Positions 1-12,865 of a DNA stretch of 64,000 bases are shown here, in pieces; position 1 is the stretch's first letter; each line of letters starts with the position of its first letter. Origin of the DNA: Linnemannia schmuckeri (Eukaryota; Mortierellomycota; Mortierellomycetes; Mortierellales; Mortierellaceae); assembly GCA_029449235.1 (NCBI GenBank), contig JANATG010000007.1, positions 1,736,001 through 1,800,000 on the forward strand. Reading direction: 5' to 3'. A program made the position numbers and the translations under genes. The notes under the pieces were generated by a model, which saw nothing but the letters and a program-made list of their open reading frames with translations, had not been told where the DNA came from and made no database searches.

Positions 1-1526
1 CTCTATGGTGGCATTGAGTACGATCATGTGTTCGACATCGACGTTGGAGAAGGAGTCCCGGCACTGAAGCTGCCATTCAATGTCACCGAGAATCCCTACA
101 CTGCAGCTCAGGAGTTTTTGACAAAGCACGATCTTCCCCAGGTGTATTTGGATCAAGTTGCGGACTTTATTACCAAGAATGCTCGCGCTGTTTCACAAGG
201 AGCCACCGCAGCAACTGGCGACCCTCTTACCGGTAAGCTTGTGTCAAAGTGTCAAGACAGCTGCGATCTGCCTATTGAGGTAAAGTTAAAAAGACTCACT
301 TTTCTTTCGCTTTTGTTTCTTAGGTGGGTCTCGATACACTCCTTCTCAGAATATTTCCTCGGGACTTGGATCGGTAAGTCAAGAATGTGAACTGTCTCCT
401 CGGCGAGATTAAGCTCAAAGTTGTTTTATCTCTAACCAGGAACTTGTGTGCACTTTTTTTTTCATAGTACAACCCCTGGGGAAATGACACACCCAAAGTC
501 CAGCCCGCCGTTAAGCGATTGATCCCTCAGGTATGTGAAAAGAGTAATGCCCTGTAAAAACGATCGCACTGGATCGCATTAGATAGTATTCACGACGAAT
601 CTCATGTGATCATTTCCTTTTTCATATTAGTTGCTCAACGTGCCTTTCAAGGACGCCAATCTCCCCGCCATCCAGAAAAAGATGCTTCAGTTGAACACAG
701 AGCTGGCTCCCTCGGGCGTTGCACTTGACAGCACAGAATTGGCTCAGTTGGACAGTCTTTTCAACTTCTTGGGAGCTCCTCCCAAGCAACCAGTGGCCCA
801 GCCTCAGTACTTGACACTTTTGCTCAAGATTTTCAACACATGGCCCGAGACTTCTCGCTTCCCAGCTCTAGACTTGCTTCGTCTGCTTGCCTTGTACTCC
901 AAGGACCCTATCGAGACTCCTAATCTGCTCAAGACTCTCTTGACAGCATCCCGCACGCATGAGGCAAGCTTGATGTTGGTAGCCCGCCTTGTGGTCAACT
1001 TTTGTGAGACGGAGGAAGGCCGTGAGGTTGCGATCAGCGAGATTTCGACTGTTTTGGAGTTCATGGAAGACGATGCTGTCTGGCAGAGCACCAACAAGAA
1101 CCTCAAGCTAGCCGTTGCCACAGTCTACATGTCCTATTCGACCTTGCTTTTGAAGCGCCACGATGATGATGCTTTAGCTATCCAGTATGTCGGAGTGATT
1201 ACAAAGATCTTGGAGAAGGAGCGCGACCAGCAGGTTCAATACCGTCTCCTTGTTGCTCTGGGCAACCTGATCTTTGCCCACGAGAGTGCCAAGGAGTCTG
1301 CAGCAATTTTTGAGGTTCGGAGGGTTGTCCAAACCGCCGTTCTTTCACGACCCACCTCAGAGAAGATCACTACCGCACCTGTTGCAAGTAAGTTTATGCG
1401 TTAAAAAAAGGCGTTAGGGATATTTTGTGTTGAGTATCCATCTGTCTGTGTCATGTCTAGTACGTCTCTGACACTTTATTTTTTGTCTTTGTACTTTGTA
1501 TAGATGAAGTTTTAAGTCTGCTTTGA
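1..1526 (+). CDS. PLAA/Doa1 (Ufd3/Lub1) homologue, 3' part
   Basis: The gene starts before the window. Exons read: 1-232, 324-373, 468-530, 631-1387, 1504-1526, ending at TGA. The first exon carries the end of a PFU (PLAA family ubiquitin-binding) domain, with the conserved IEYDHVFDIDVGEGVPALKL. The 631 exon is an all-helical PUL domain beginning LLNVPFKDANLPAIQKKM, the armadillo-like module that binds Cdc48/p97 in this family. The expected N-terminal WD40 propeller lies outside the window. Known role of the family: ubiquitin-binding cofactor of Cdc48 in ubiquitin homeostasis, ER/ribosome/mitochondrial quality control and endosomal sorting. The last short exon adds NEVLSLL; without that splice the frame would stop at 1404, and both endings are possible. 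The next gene on this strand begins 143 bp after the stop, so the two promoters and terminators must be tightly packed. Confidence 0.9.
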
Positions 1527-1669
1527 AGCACTTTAAATGGTGGCGTTTTATGTCAAATAAAAGCGTTTGTTTATCGAATTTTGATATTGGCTTCGTTTCT
1601 TTGCATGTTCCTTTCTTCCCTTCGCCACTCCTTTCCCTTCTACCATCATACCCATACGCATACAACCTC

Positions 1670-4600
1670 ATGGAGGACACTGTCGATGTTGAGGCCTTGA
1701 AGGCGAGGCTCACTGTCTGCCGAAATCAACTCGAGAGCAACTCACTCATCAACACCCGCACACGGAAGGACGCTCTCCGGAAGGAAATTGACAGCATTGA
1801 AATGAAGCTTGCCCAGGCACTTGGAATCAAAGGCGACGACGACGACGCCGACGAACCAGTCAGTCACCAGCCTACAACCTTCAACATTAAGAATGAGAAA
1901 TCGACAAGCTCCAACATCAAGAGCGACGACGATGCCACCACGCCAGAATCGCCTCGTCGACCTCACATCAACAGTCCCAGCCATACACCATCACCTTCCT
2001 CCCAGTCTGGTGCTAGTAGCTCTGACGCTGTCGCGGCCTCCTTGCGCAGCGGTGAAGCTGAGAGTATCAGATCGGCTCTTATGGACGCCGGTGAGGGCGA
2101 TATGGACCTGGAGACTTTGCTCAAGGAGCAAGCCATGATGGAACAGCGACTGGCTGACCTCAAGCGCAGAAGGGAAGAGGAGGACGAAGCGTTTGCCAGG
2201 TCCCTTCAAGAAGAAGAGAATAGGGCTTCTCGTCAGCCCCAACTCTCCTTCCAGCGCCCCGCGCAACCCGCCACCACAACATCATTGTATTCGTCATCCT
2301 CATCATCTCAGACCAACCCGTGGAGCTTCAGTCAGTCAAAAGCAGCGAAATCTCACCAGGAACGCATGGACGAAGAGATGGCGAAGCTTCTGGCAGAGTC
2401 TGAGGATAATGTCTTTGACCTCGCACAATCTCCCAAAAAGGCTCTGCAGCCACAGACCGACGCCAACCTGCCGACGCAGCCTACTTCTACTTTTTCGATT
2501 TTCGGGAAGAAGATGAGAACCGATCTACCCTCTACATCAACTACCGGAGGCTTTTCATCAGGATCCAGCAGTATTCTATCGACCGGAGCAGCGCTTGGAT
2601 CGAACGGAAACGGCAACACTCTCCTCGCAAACGGACTCTCAACCCAAACCACATCCTCTCAAAATCTTCAAGACCACGCAAGGTCTATTCTGAGTATGTC
2701 TTCTTTGAGCTTATAGCTTTTTTTTTGTTTGAAATATGTGATTGCTTAGACATCGTATTGTGGGCATGGTTTGTAACATCTTTTCGTTTATATCTTTTGT
2801 TTGCACAATTTAGCGTCAGCGGCGAACTCCGCTGCCAAGAAGGCCGCGGCGATCGACCTTACAAAGCCCTCGATCGACTTGACCAAGAAGGTATACGATG
2901 TTTCTAGCTCTGAGGACGAAGGCTTTGACTTTGACTCGGTGGCATTCGAAAACACCTGGAGTCGTCCCGATTTTGGAGGATATGGTAGCTTTGACGACTA
3001 TGATGAGGATGACGATAGTGATGAGCACCTCTTTGGCGAGGACGACGACGAGATGCCAGGATTCTCGGACTGGATTTTGAATCAATCCAAGATGTGGGGG
3101 CAGCGGCAGCTCGACTACGGCGGTTACAGTGACTATAGCAACAGTTATTATAATGGTTATGACTACAACCGCAACCTGACTGCAGCCGAGTCGGAGAAGG
3201 AGCTGCGGGATCTACTCGCCAACATCCAGGCTGCTGAGGAGGAGATTGCACCACAGGATCGCACCGGAACTCCAGAGGGTATGGCGGCCAATATTGCATT
3301 GTTGGAACACCAAAAGATTGGTCTAACATGGCTACAGAAGATGGAGGAGGGCACCAACCGTGGTGGTATCCTTGGAGACGACATGGTACGTGAAGCTGGT
3401 ATTCCATCGCGTGAATTCTATTTATTTGCTACTGAAGTAGGATTTAATGCGATCCTTTCTCTTGGTTTATTTCTAGGGCCTCGGCAAGACGATTCAGTCC
3501 ATCGCGCTTATTGTGTCAAGGCCAGCGGAGCCAATCGATGACCCTGTCTTCTGGGACAACAAAGAGACCTACTATCGCGCCCCACCTCCCGAAAAACTCG
3601 TTAAGACAAAGGCCACACTTGTCGTTGCCCCGGTCGCATTGATGTACCAGTGGGCGGAGGAATTACGAACAAAGACACAGCCTGGTCTCCTTAAGGTTCA
3701 TATCCACCATGGGTCTTCTAAGATTACCGACCCGGAAATGTTAAGACGCTACGATGGTGAGTGAACATTTTTAGCCGAGTGACCATTCATATTTTGCCAA
3801 TACTGATACAAAGCCATTTTCTCTTATTCATTCACTATTAGTGATTATTACTTCCAGCACGACCCTTGCAGGAGAAGCGGGAGATGATACTCCCAGGAAA
3901 AAGAAACCTATCGGAGCATTATTCAAGGCTCACTTTCACCGTATCATCTTGGACGAGGCGCACATCATCAAGAACAAGTCAACCAAATCCTCTTTGGCTT
4001 GCGCTGCACTCGCTTCCACCTATAGATGGTGCTTGACAGGTATACCACACAATCGGCACCAACACCATGGACATGGACTGGTAGAATGAATTTAGTTTCT
4101 CACACAAATTTTCGTTTATATGTTGTTGTTCATAGGTACACCTGTCCAAAACAGTGTCAACGAGCTTTATTCCCTCATCCGCTTCCTCAACATCCGACCT
4201 TACTGCGATTGGGACGAGTTTAGAAACAAAATTTCAAACCCGATGAAGAAGCAGAGGCAGTATGGTACAGCCATGCAGCGTGTTCAAGCTTTGCTCAAGG
4301 CCGTTTGTCTCCGAAGAACCAAAACCTGCATGGTGGACGGGAAGCCTATCTTGAATCTCCCAGATCGTAATGTCGAGATCGTGCATGCTCCATTCTCGCA
4401 TGACGAAAGCGCCTTCTACCATGCTTTGGAGAACAGGATTCGCGAACGCTTCAATGCCTATGTCAAGGCCGGCACTGTTATGAAGAACTACTCCAACGTA
4501 AGGACGCGTCCATTGTTGCTGCTGTATCGGATGTCGATTGTCAATTTGCCAATATAATTCCATACTAATTTATTTCTGATTGTTATTTCGATTACTACAT

Positions 4601-6058
4601 AGATTCTGGTGTTGCTTTTGCGACTGCGACAGGCTTGTTGCCATCCACATTTGATCAAGGATTTCGATAAAGTAACGGAAGTGGACGCCCCGCAAGGTCA
4701 GAAGGCGCATGTCGAGGTGTTACTTGACAATTTGATGGAGGACATTATTCGGCGACTGGTTGAACGCGAAGACGATATTCGGGAGTGTCCTATTTGTATG
4801 GATGTCGGCGAGGAGAGTGTCATTCTGAGCGCCTGTGGACATATCTATTGTCGTGCTTGCATCTCTGGTAAGTCGCTTTGGAAGTTACGCGTTCCCTTAC
4901 CAATTTTTTCAAACTCAGGCATAAGCATGTAACGTGAATGTTACTTGTTTTTGATAGATTTCTTGACCCGCCAGGAAGAAGAGGATCGAAAATGTCCAGA
5001 ATGTCGTCGACCTGCAAACCTCCAGAACTTTATTCCTGTCACAGATTTCAACGCTCGATACAACAAGCCTCCAGAGGCCGATCCCAAAGGCAAAGGAAGA
5101 GCAGATGAAGATGTGGACGAGGATAATCTCAAGGCGCCGTTGGATATTGCAGTGCCCGGGGAACTGGACGACTGGATCAGCAGCAGCAAGATTGACAGGA
5201 TGCTCGAGGTTGTACGAGATGTGATTGGCAGACGAGAGAAGGTCATTATCTTTTCTCAGTTTACCAGTCTGCTCAAGCTGATCGAGAAGCCTCTGAACCA
5301 GGAGGGCATCAAGTACCTGATGGTAAGCATTGTAATTTCGGTAGAAGGTACATATAAAATGCACTCGTTGTACACCATATTATAAGTTATCTCAATCTTT
5401 TATTCCATGTCGTAAATAGTACGACGGTAGCATGTCGGCCTTGGAAAGAAACGAGGCGGTTCAGAGAATGACACATGACCCAAGCTATGGGGTCATGCTC
5501 ATCAGTCTCAAATGTGGATCGCTTGGACTCAATTTGACTGTCGCCAACCAGTAAGTGTGGCTAATTTCGCTGTGCTCAAAGGTTGACGGTTAATTACTGA
5601 CGATCGAGACGGTTAACTAATGCATCTCATTATTTATTGCTTATCTTATTATAGTGTGGTGATTATGGATCCATGGTGGAATCCTGCACTTGAGAATCAG
5701 GCTATTGACCGAGTGCATCGAATAGGGCAGCGCAAAAATGTTTTTGTGCACAGACTTTGCATTCCTAACTCTGTCGAGGATCGAATTCTGGCCTTGCAGG
5801 CAAAGAAGAAGGCATTAGCGGACGGAGCTCTTGGCGAAGGAGATGTTCCTAAGCTTGCTAAACTCGGGGTAAGCATAGCTTGTGATTCGTTACTTACTGC
5901 TTGACGTTTTGATGAAAAAGATGTAATGGACATGGTGCATTGCATCGTGTGCATAGAAAACTTGAACTATGATATTTAATCTTCTATTTTCTTCTCTTTT
6001 CCCTCATTCTTTCTGTTATTAGATGCAAGAACTCATGTTCCTCTTCCGTGGCGGTTGA
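1670..6058 (+). CDS. SNF2-family ATPase with internal RING finger, Uls1/Rad5/Rad16 class
   Basis: Ten exons: 1670-2693, 2814-3385, 3477-3756, 3842-4039, 4136-4497, 4603-4867, 4958-5322, 5420-5550, 5655-5868, 6023-6058; 1148 aa. The start is the ATG of MEDTVDVEALKARL. Residues 1-480 are acidic and Ser-rich, with a predicted coiled coil near EQRLADLKRRREEEDEAFA. Two IDLT motifs (355-358 and 362-365) are followed by YDVSSSEDE, which looks like tandem SUMO-interacting motifs. Helicase motifs follow in order: I GLGKT (533-537), II DEAH (about 662), III LTGTPVQN, then a C3HC4 RING (CPIC at about 874, CGHIYC, CPEC at about 912) and a second lobe ending in motif VI DRVHRIGQR. The RING between the lobes is typical of Rad5, Rad16 and Uls1. 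No HIRAN domain is visible, which argues against Rad5/HLTF, and the SIM-like motifs favour Uls1. Likely role: nuclear DNA translocase and (SUMO-targeted) ubiquitin ligase acting on chromatin. Confidence 0.9.
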
Positions 6059-6720
6059 AAAACACCTCGATCCTTCTACAACTCCATACAATAACGACAA
6101 CAACGCCCTTGTACACTATCCAGCAATCAAAGACCTATCACGACACCAACCATAGCTGTATTTCTTTTTGTAGTTTTTACATAGCACAATATCAATGCTT
6201 TTTGTTCTGAACACTTGGAAGAATAGAACCAGCAGATACTGTTGGAACAAGATCGTGGCCTGGATGTTGAGTACTGTCCTTCTTGCTGTCTGAAAATAGA
6301 CAAGCAACAAAGAAAACGTGGTACTGATCACTAACAACTTTTTGGATGACGTTTTGGTGCAAAGCGAGATGGCCAGTGAAGAAGAGGGACCGAAGTGAGA
6401 ACGATCTTCAAGATCGCATGATTTAGAGAAGAGGAAAAGAAGGGGATGAGTGACACTAAGTTGGCATGTGTTTACCTCATTCTTCCTCTGTCTCTCATTG
6501 TCGCGGCATTTTTCTTCCACGTCTTCCTTCATGATCTGTCCCTTTTTGAATAACCCTCTCTCCTGGGAAAGACAACAGACCACAAGTCATGGAAAAACAC
6601 GATCGGATTGCAGTTCGACGCGCCCGATAATGGGCCTAAGAACGCAACAGGCGCAACAGACGAATACACACGCATTAACCCAATCATACGTTCGCACAGT
6701 CTCTCTCTTCTCTTCAAATA

Positions 6721-6790
6721 CACGCACACACACACATACACATACATACACACACACACACACATACATACACACACACACACACACACA
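6721..6790. repeat. (CA)n microsatellite with CATA interruptions
   Basis: About 70 bp of alternating CA on the + strand, broken by several CATA units, then an abrupt change to a T run. It could adopt left-handed DNA and should be length-polymorphic between strains. Confidence 0.95.
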
Positions 6791-9700
6791 GTTTTTTTCG
6801 TGCAGCTGGCATGCATTTTTCTTTAGCGCGTGTAGCACATGTACAAAGAGGAGAGAGTGAGGAGGGGAGAGGAGAGAAGAGAGAGAGAGCACATTCCTTG
6901 CATCTCACTAAAAATCTTTTGTATTTTTTCGTCTGTTCGTCGGCATTAGTAGCTCTTTCTCATCGTCTTTTTGCTGCATCTCTTTTCGTTTAGTGTTCAA
7001 ACGTCCATGCAAGGATGCAACGAGAGAAAAAGCTGTTGAGGGCGAAGAATGGACACTGTTGCCAATGTGGTTGTCTCTCTGTGTGTATTTTTGATCTGGA
7101 CGGTTAGGTCGAAGAGAGAGAGAAGGGGAGGGGGTGACCGATTGCAACGGTCTTTCATGTTTGCTGTTTGTTGTTAGCTGTGTTTTGCTTATTTCTCTTG
7201 CCTTTTTGGCTATTTTGTTTATATCCACATGGTGAGGAGCGTAAAGAGAAGAAGGGCAAGGCTTTTTGAATGCCTATATCCCACAAGGTCTCGCCTCTCC
7301 TCTTTCTCGCCCTTGTTCATACACACACACACACAGACAGTGAGAGAGAGACTCTCGCTCTCTCTCTGACTTTATCTCGCTCATCCCTTAAATTATTATG
7401 CGGTGCGTACCATATGTAGTGTACAGGGCTATTCACGTCCATGTCGATGAACCCATCTTATGTGTTTGCGGGGAAGAACGACAAAAAGAACAAGATGTAC
7501 ATTGGACTTCAGTCGACAGAACATTGACTTTAAAAAATGAAATGTTCTAAGAGATAGAACTATTCCCGCGAGGCGCCAGTCGGCCAACGTTTTTTGTCAG
7601 AACAAGGAGGGGCGCCATGAGGGATGAAAAACAGTTTGCAGTGTTGCAACCAACTCCAAGCAAGGGACCGACCTTTTTCTCTTTCTTTCAGCTAGACGGT
7701 GAGGCGGAATGAAATGAAATGTGAAGAGAAGCGAGAGAAGCACGAGAAAAAAAAGCCGCCGTTATCTTACTCTCTTGGGAAAGGAGATTCTTCTGCGTCC
7801 CCCGCCTCCTTTCGCTCCTTTTTGATGAGGTGAGAAAGAAAATGGTCTAATATGTTATTCTCAACGCACACCGCAAAGTACAAGACATGCTACACCGAGT
7901 GGGTTTTAGACTTTCACTGAACGCTATGTATTCTCTCCTTTTCGTTCTTACTCTGCCGAACTTCTCATACCGTATGCAACTCTACTTTCTCTTAGGTTAA
8001 CCGTCTAGGACTGGAGAACGGACGCATGATCGATAGGAAAATGGCGCCATCCAAGTCGAAATGGTCATGCTATGCCATGCCTGCTCTGTGCACTTTTTTT
8101 GTCCACGATCCGATCCAAGATTTTCGTCCTTGTTGTTCGGGATCGTCGTTTGAACTGGAAATCTTTTTTCATACATACTCAGGCGCGTGTACAGGAAAAA
8201 AATTAGAGAACAAGCTGGAGGGAAAAAATGTACTTGATTCAAATTGGAAGGGAGGGATGGAAAATCCCCAATCACGACGGGGACCAAGGATATTAGTATT
8301 GGTTTCCATCCCTTGAATATATTGTGCTCGCGTAATACGAGTGAGTAGTCCATGACGAACAAGGTTGAAGGAACGCTTGCTTGTTGTTGTTGTATTATCA
8401 TTTTTCATTATTCCTGATGATCTCTCTTGACCAGTATCACCGAGATGTTTTTTTTCTCTGTCTTTCCAGTGAGAAGAGGAATGAAGGAGCAAACGACATT
8501 AGACCCCTCGCCCTTTCCTTCACTCTCCCCCTCTTCTTTTTCCTTCTCTTTTCCTGCCCCTTCCTTTCTTCCTTCCCTCCCCAATTGTGGAAAAAGACCA
8601 TCTGTATTTTTTAGTTGAAGGGGGCGGAGAGAGAGTAAGAGACATGGCCTTCTGTCATCAGCAGAAAAGCATCATTACCACCACAAAATACATTAACAAG
8701 ATAATTAGCCTCATCCAATCTATGTTGAGTGACGAGACAAACAGGTTTATCATTTCTTCATCTCGTAGTACTCCCCCTCTAATCGAGCCATCATCTAGCA
8801 GCGTGCATTTTTTTTTGTTCAACCGCGGGACTCGATTCGTAATCCTCAACCTCCTTTTGTCCAGATGTTAATTTTCGACCTTTGTGTGCCTTTGGTAAAC
8901 CCCTTCTCCTTCCTTTCCTCCTTTTCCATTTTTACCTTTGCCCTTTTCTCCCCCCTCCTCCTCTTGCCTTTTTCCAATTCATTTCATTTCATTCTCGTTC
9001 AACTGTTTCTCAACCTAAAATTCTTTTTATCGACTTTGTTGAGAACGAGAACAGTTTATTAGTATGGGTAAAGGTTCAGAAAACAGAGAAAGAAGTGGTA
9101 GCATGGACTGATTGGGTGGGTGAGTGAGGAATGTCCCGCTTTTTTCTTGCTCACCAAATATGTCGCCCTTTTCACTTCCTGCGGGTAAAACGGAACGGAT
9201 AGCAATTTTTATGTTTGTGCGCATAGTTCCAGATGTGGAGACACAACATATGAGATTTTGATTGAGCACAGGCCAATCCGCGCAAGTTTCAAAAAAAATA
9301 ATTGAGAGCGTCCATTGTTAGGCACGAGAGCGGGAACAAGCTGTGTGTCCACGTATGCTTGATGATATCGAATTGGCAAGCAAAAAGTATGTGAGCCAGC
9401 TTATTAGCAATAGCAAAATGAGACATGCCATGACATGGCATGGCGTAGCATGAACAAGCGACGAAAACAGTGAAATAAATGATAAAGTAGCATAGGAATT
9501 GGCGTTTTTAAGACTGTAGGATAAGGCGGGAAGGTATTGCTGTCAATAAACAGGGAATTCGAGGAACAAATCGAACCGCAATACAGAGTTTGTTGAACAA
9601 TGATCAACCTTTTTTTTTTGGTTCACTGATAAAACTAAAGACGCATCAACCTGAAACCAAAGACGCGACCGAGTGGGACATGTCGCGTTTTGACTCGTAC

Positions 9701-10269
9701 CTTTCCATTTTTTTTTTTTTTTCCTGCGGCAAGGATTAAAAAGAAAGTGTGGCTAGAATTGTCTGAACGGATAGGATACATTTGGTCGCTCATGTAGCTG
9801 CTAGTACGTACTCCTTTTGCCTTTTTATTTCGCCGGGTTCGTTCTCTGCATGATGTACGTGTGCTTAGGTCTTACTTTTCCTCTTTCTGAATATGCTTCT
9901 TTCCGTCGGTAATATGATCCTCGTGCATTCCTTGATGAATAAAAGGGTAATACGAGGAATGCGGACACAAGGAATGGGAGAAATGGTTTTGGTCTTTTCA
10001 TTATCGCTATCTCGACCTTTGTCCTACATTCACTAGACCTATCATAATGTTTCTTGTTCTTTGCTTGCCTTTTTTTTTTGTTCATTTTGTTACGTTCTTG
10101 ACAAAGATAATAATTAATATGTGTGCGTGCACGCGTGCATCAGTCAAAAAAAGACATGAAAATAGCCCGACGAATGAACCCAGGATTAAACATATATTTG
10201 AGTTTTTGCATGCATCCTCCTGCGTCTTTGTGGCCGTGGATCACTTCTTTTTTGTTCATATCGTTATAT

Positions 10270-11721
10270 ATGTTTATTTTTCTTTCTTTCCAGTTATTAT
10301 ATTCTTTTCTTACTTCCTTCCTTTTGTTCTTTCTTTTCCTCCTCTTTTTTCGACCTGTCTCCGTGGAAGCGAGTGTATGTATGAATGTATATGTGTAAAT
10401 GTATGTGTATCACTCTCTCTCTTACTCTTTCTCCCTCTTTCTCCTTATTCTCTTTCTCTCTTTCTCTCTTTTCTCGCTCTCGTTTTCTCTCGTTTCCTCT
10501 CGTTTCCTCTCGTTGACCTCCCCCCCCCTCCTCCTCCTCCTCCGTCTCCTCGACTCTCTCTTTGTCCTGAATGTGTTTGTTTACTCTTCTTTTTCGATCT
10601 GTCGGTTCTCGTTAGGCTTTTCTATTCTATTGTTGTTGTTTAGTTGTTTGTTAGTTGGCGAGTCTGTTTTCTCTCTCCTCTTCTTTTCCTCTCATAGTTT
10701 GCCTTCTTGACGGACGGATACCTATATTCATATCCCCATTCGTGTCGTCGCGCTCTCTTACACTTTATAGTATCTTGCCATCTATCCGATTCATTCATTC
10801 ATTTATTCATCCGTTCTCCATCCATATTTACGTTTTTTTTTTTCTTGTCTATTTTTTTTCTCTTTCCTTTTTCCTTTTCTTTTTTCCTCGTTCTTTTTCC
10901 TTTCTTCCTCCTTCTTTCTCTTTGAACAAGCTCAGTCCTTTCCACTCTCTTTTTTAGCTCTCTTCCTTTTGGTAAATATATACAAGACACGCTCTACACA
11001 CATGCCTCATCATCCTACATGATACGTCCTTTTTGAGCTTTCTTTCTAGCACCTCTTTTTTTCAGTGTCTTATTTTCTTGAACCCCACTTTTTGTCCCTT
11101 GGTTCTGCTCCCTTTCACTCCCTTTCCCTCGCTTCCTCTTTTCCCTCTCTTCCCTCATCCTGTCCCTTGCTCGGTCCTCTCATCATATTGTGTTGTGTCG
11201 GACACCACGCATTCTTTAATTCATTCATTTATTTCCCTCTTCTTTCTTACTACACCTTTCCTTGACCTAGATCTCTCTCACCCCATCCCATCCCTACGAC
11301 TACGACTACCCTTTGCTCATACTCACTTAACACAAATTTGCAGTAGCCCTCCTTCTCTTCTCTCCACTTCTCTTCTCCTCTACTTTCTGCTCACACCTCA
11401 GTCAGTCCCCTTCCTGCCCTAAAGGCTCATCATCCCCTCCAAGACAACCAACACCACGCAGAACGCATCTCGCTCTCTTTTTGTCTCTTTCTTTTCTTTC
11501 ACTTTCCCATTTTCTCCCTTGCAATCCCCCTCGCCAGTTGTACCCTATACTACATCCTTCTTTCGTTTCTTCCTCATACCCTCGTTTGTTTCTTCGCTTT
11601 CTTCCTCATTCTCTGCATTCAACCCACACTTGATTCACTAGATTTCTCATTCCATTCCACCCATTCCACCCATTCCACCCACCTTCCTCTCCCCTCATTT
11701 CATTTTCTCTGTGACCTGACA

Positions 11722-11761
<40 letters not shown>
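10270..11761 (+). repeat. Long pyrimidine-rich tract ending in a 34-T run
   Basis: About 1.5 kb in which the + strand is dominated by C and T, with CTTT, CTCTT and TCC blocks. It includes CCTCCTCCTCCTCC near 10530, a 9-bp tandem repeat near 11652-11680, and a homopolymer of 34 T at 11728-11761. Smaller versions of the same composition precede most start codons in this window, so this is probably the extreme case of a leader or promoter signature and not a mobile element. No terminal repeats are visible. Confidence 0.7.
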
Positions 11762-12865
11762 CATGCTCCTTGTTTCTTGATTTACCGTCGATCACACCAA
11801 TCTCTCATATCCTTTTTTTCCAACATTTTCGTATTTCACCCACCATCGTCTCCTTCTCAACTTCCCTCCCTATCCTACGTTTCTTTTCTTCAAGTTTTTT
11901 CTGTTTCTTTCAACGGGCGCCAGTCAACTGACTCCTTGGACCGCGCGCGCGCCATCAAATACAAAAAAGACCCCTTCCACTCTCTCAGCACCATTCACAA
12001 AGGCAAGTTTTTGATCGGATGGTCGGTGTTACACACGCGAGCGACTTAGGGTTTTGCTCATCCTTTTTTTCAACACACCAATTGGACTGGCAGCTCAATA
12101 ATTCATTCAGTGCATTTAAAAAAAGAGTTGACTAACTGCTGGCTTCATTATGTGGGGCGTGTGAGGAGTGTATAACGCTGTCAACACACGTCTATCATTC
12201 GTCTCCCCTTTCCTCACGTCGCTCTCATTTCGCTTCTCCTTGTACCTTGCTGATCAAAAACAGTTCTTGCATTGCAATGAACTTTTTTTGCGTCATTCAC
12301 ACCATCATGGGACTGATGGAGGGACCTGAACTGAGCACAGACATAAGGTCTCTAGATGCTGTCCTTGCTCTACAACAGTAACAATAACGAAAGAGACTAG
12401 TAAAAGTGCTATTTTTATTTTATTTTTATTTTTATTTTTTTGGCTATCTGTCGATCTCGTTCATATCCGGAAACACGGACCACGGCCCCCTTCAAAACCT
12501 TCCGCCCTTTTTTAATCGTGCTAGTATGCACATACAACCTTACCACATAGATGATGCACACGACACGCGCACCACATAACAATTCACATAGAGAGACGAT
12601 GCGCTTCGAGGTTGTGTGCGTCCAAGGATCCTAATGCACCCGTGTTCAAAATAACTGACCCTTTTTCTCGATCTCTATCTCTATCCATTATCCATCTATC
12701 CATCTCCACCATTCTCTTTATCTGAACTATTGCCTACCTGGCTGCTCACCTATTGGGCGTTCAACAAAATAGGGTCTCGATTCTCCACAGCGCCCATCTT
12801 CTCCATTGAGCAATATAGATTCTTACGATCCATACCCCTCCCCCCTTCTCCCTTCTTTGCCCGCC

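Larger units (their letters stand above)
6059..12865. other. 6.8 kb gene-free stretch with microsatellites and pyrimidine tracts
   Basis: I found no coding region here that shows codon logic, a family match or a plausible exon chain. Open frames of 60-200 codons exist, but they encode runs of Ser/Phe/Leu/Pro from CT tracts or Thr/His from CA repeats. Visible contents: a (CA)n microsatellite at 6721-6790; AC and GA runs at 7321-7350; strongly C/T-rich + strand from about 10270 to 11760; a 9-bp unit (CCATTCCAC) in three tandem copies near 11652-11680; a 34-T run at 11728-11761; and T-rich ATTTT repeats near 12417-12440. The stretch lies upstream of the 1473-aa gene at 12866 and may hold its promoter and a long, possibly spliced leader. 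One candidate leader intron runs from a GC-type donor (aaag/gcaagt near 12005) to the acceptor ctccacag ending at 12790. That intron is a guess. Confidence 0.6.

Noticed and set aside
1523..1669. N-terminal extension of the SNF2 gene upstream of 1670
   Set aside because: The frame is open back to 1523, but it has no ATG before 1670 apart from non-standard starts, and it overlaps the last PLAA exon. The MEDTVDVEALKARL start is simpler.
6450..6908. Open frames with Thr-His and Val-Cys repeats
   Set aside because: They are translations of the CA/TG microsatellite on both strands.
10047..11422. Several 100-200 codon frames rich in Phe/Ser/Leu/Pro
   Set aside because: They are translations of the CT-rich tract in each frame. 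They show no varied codon use, no family match and no splice logic.
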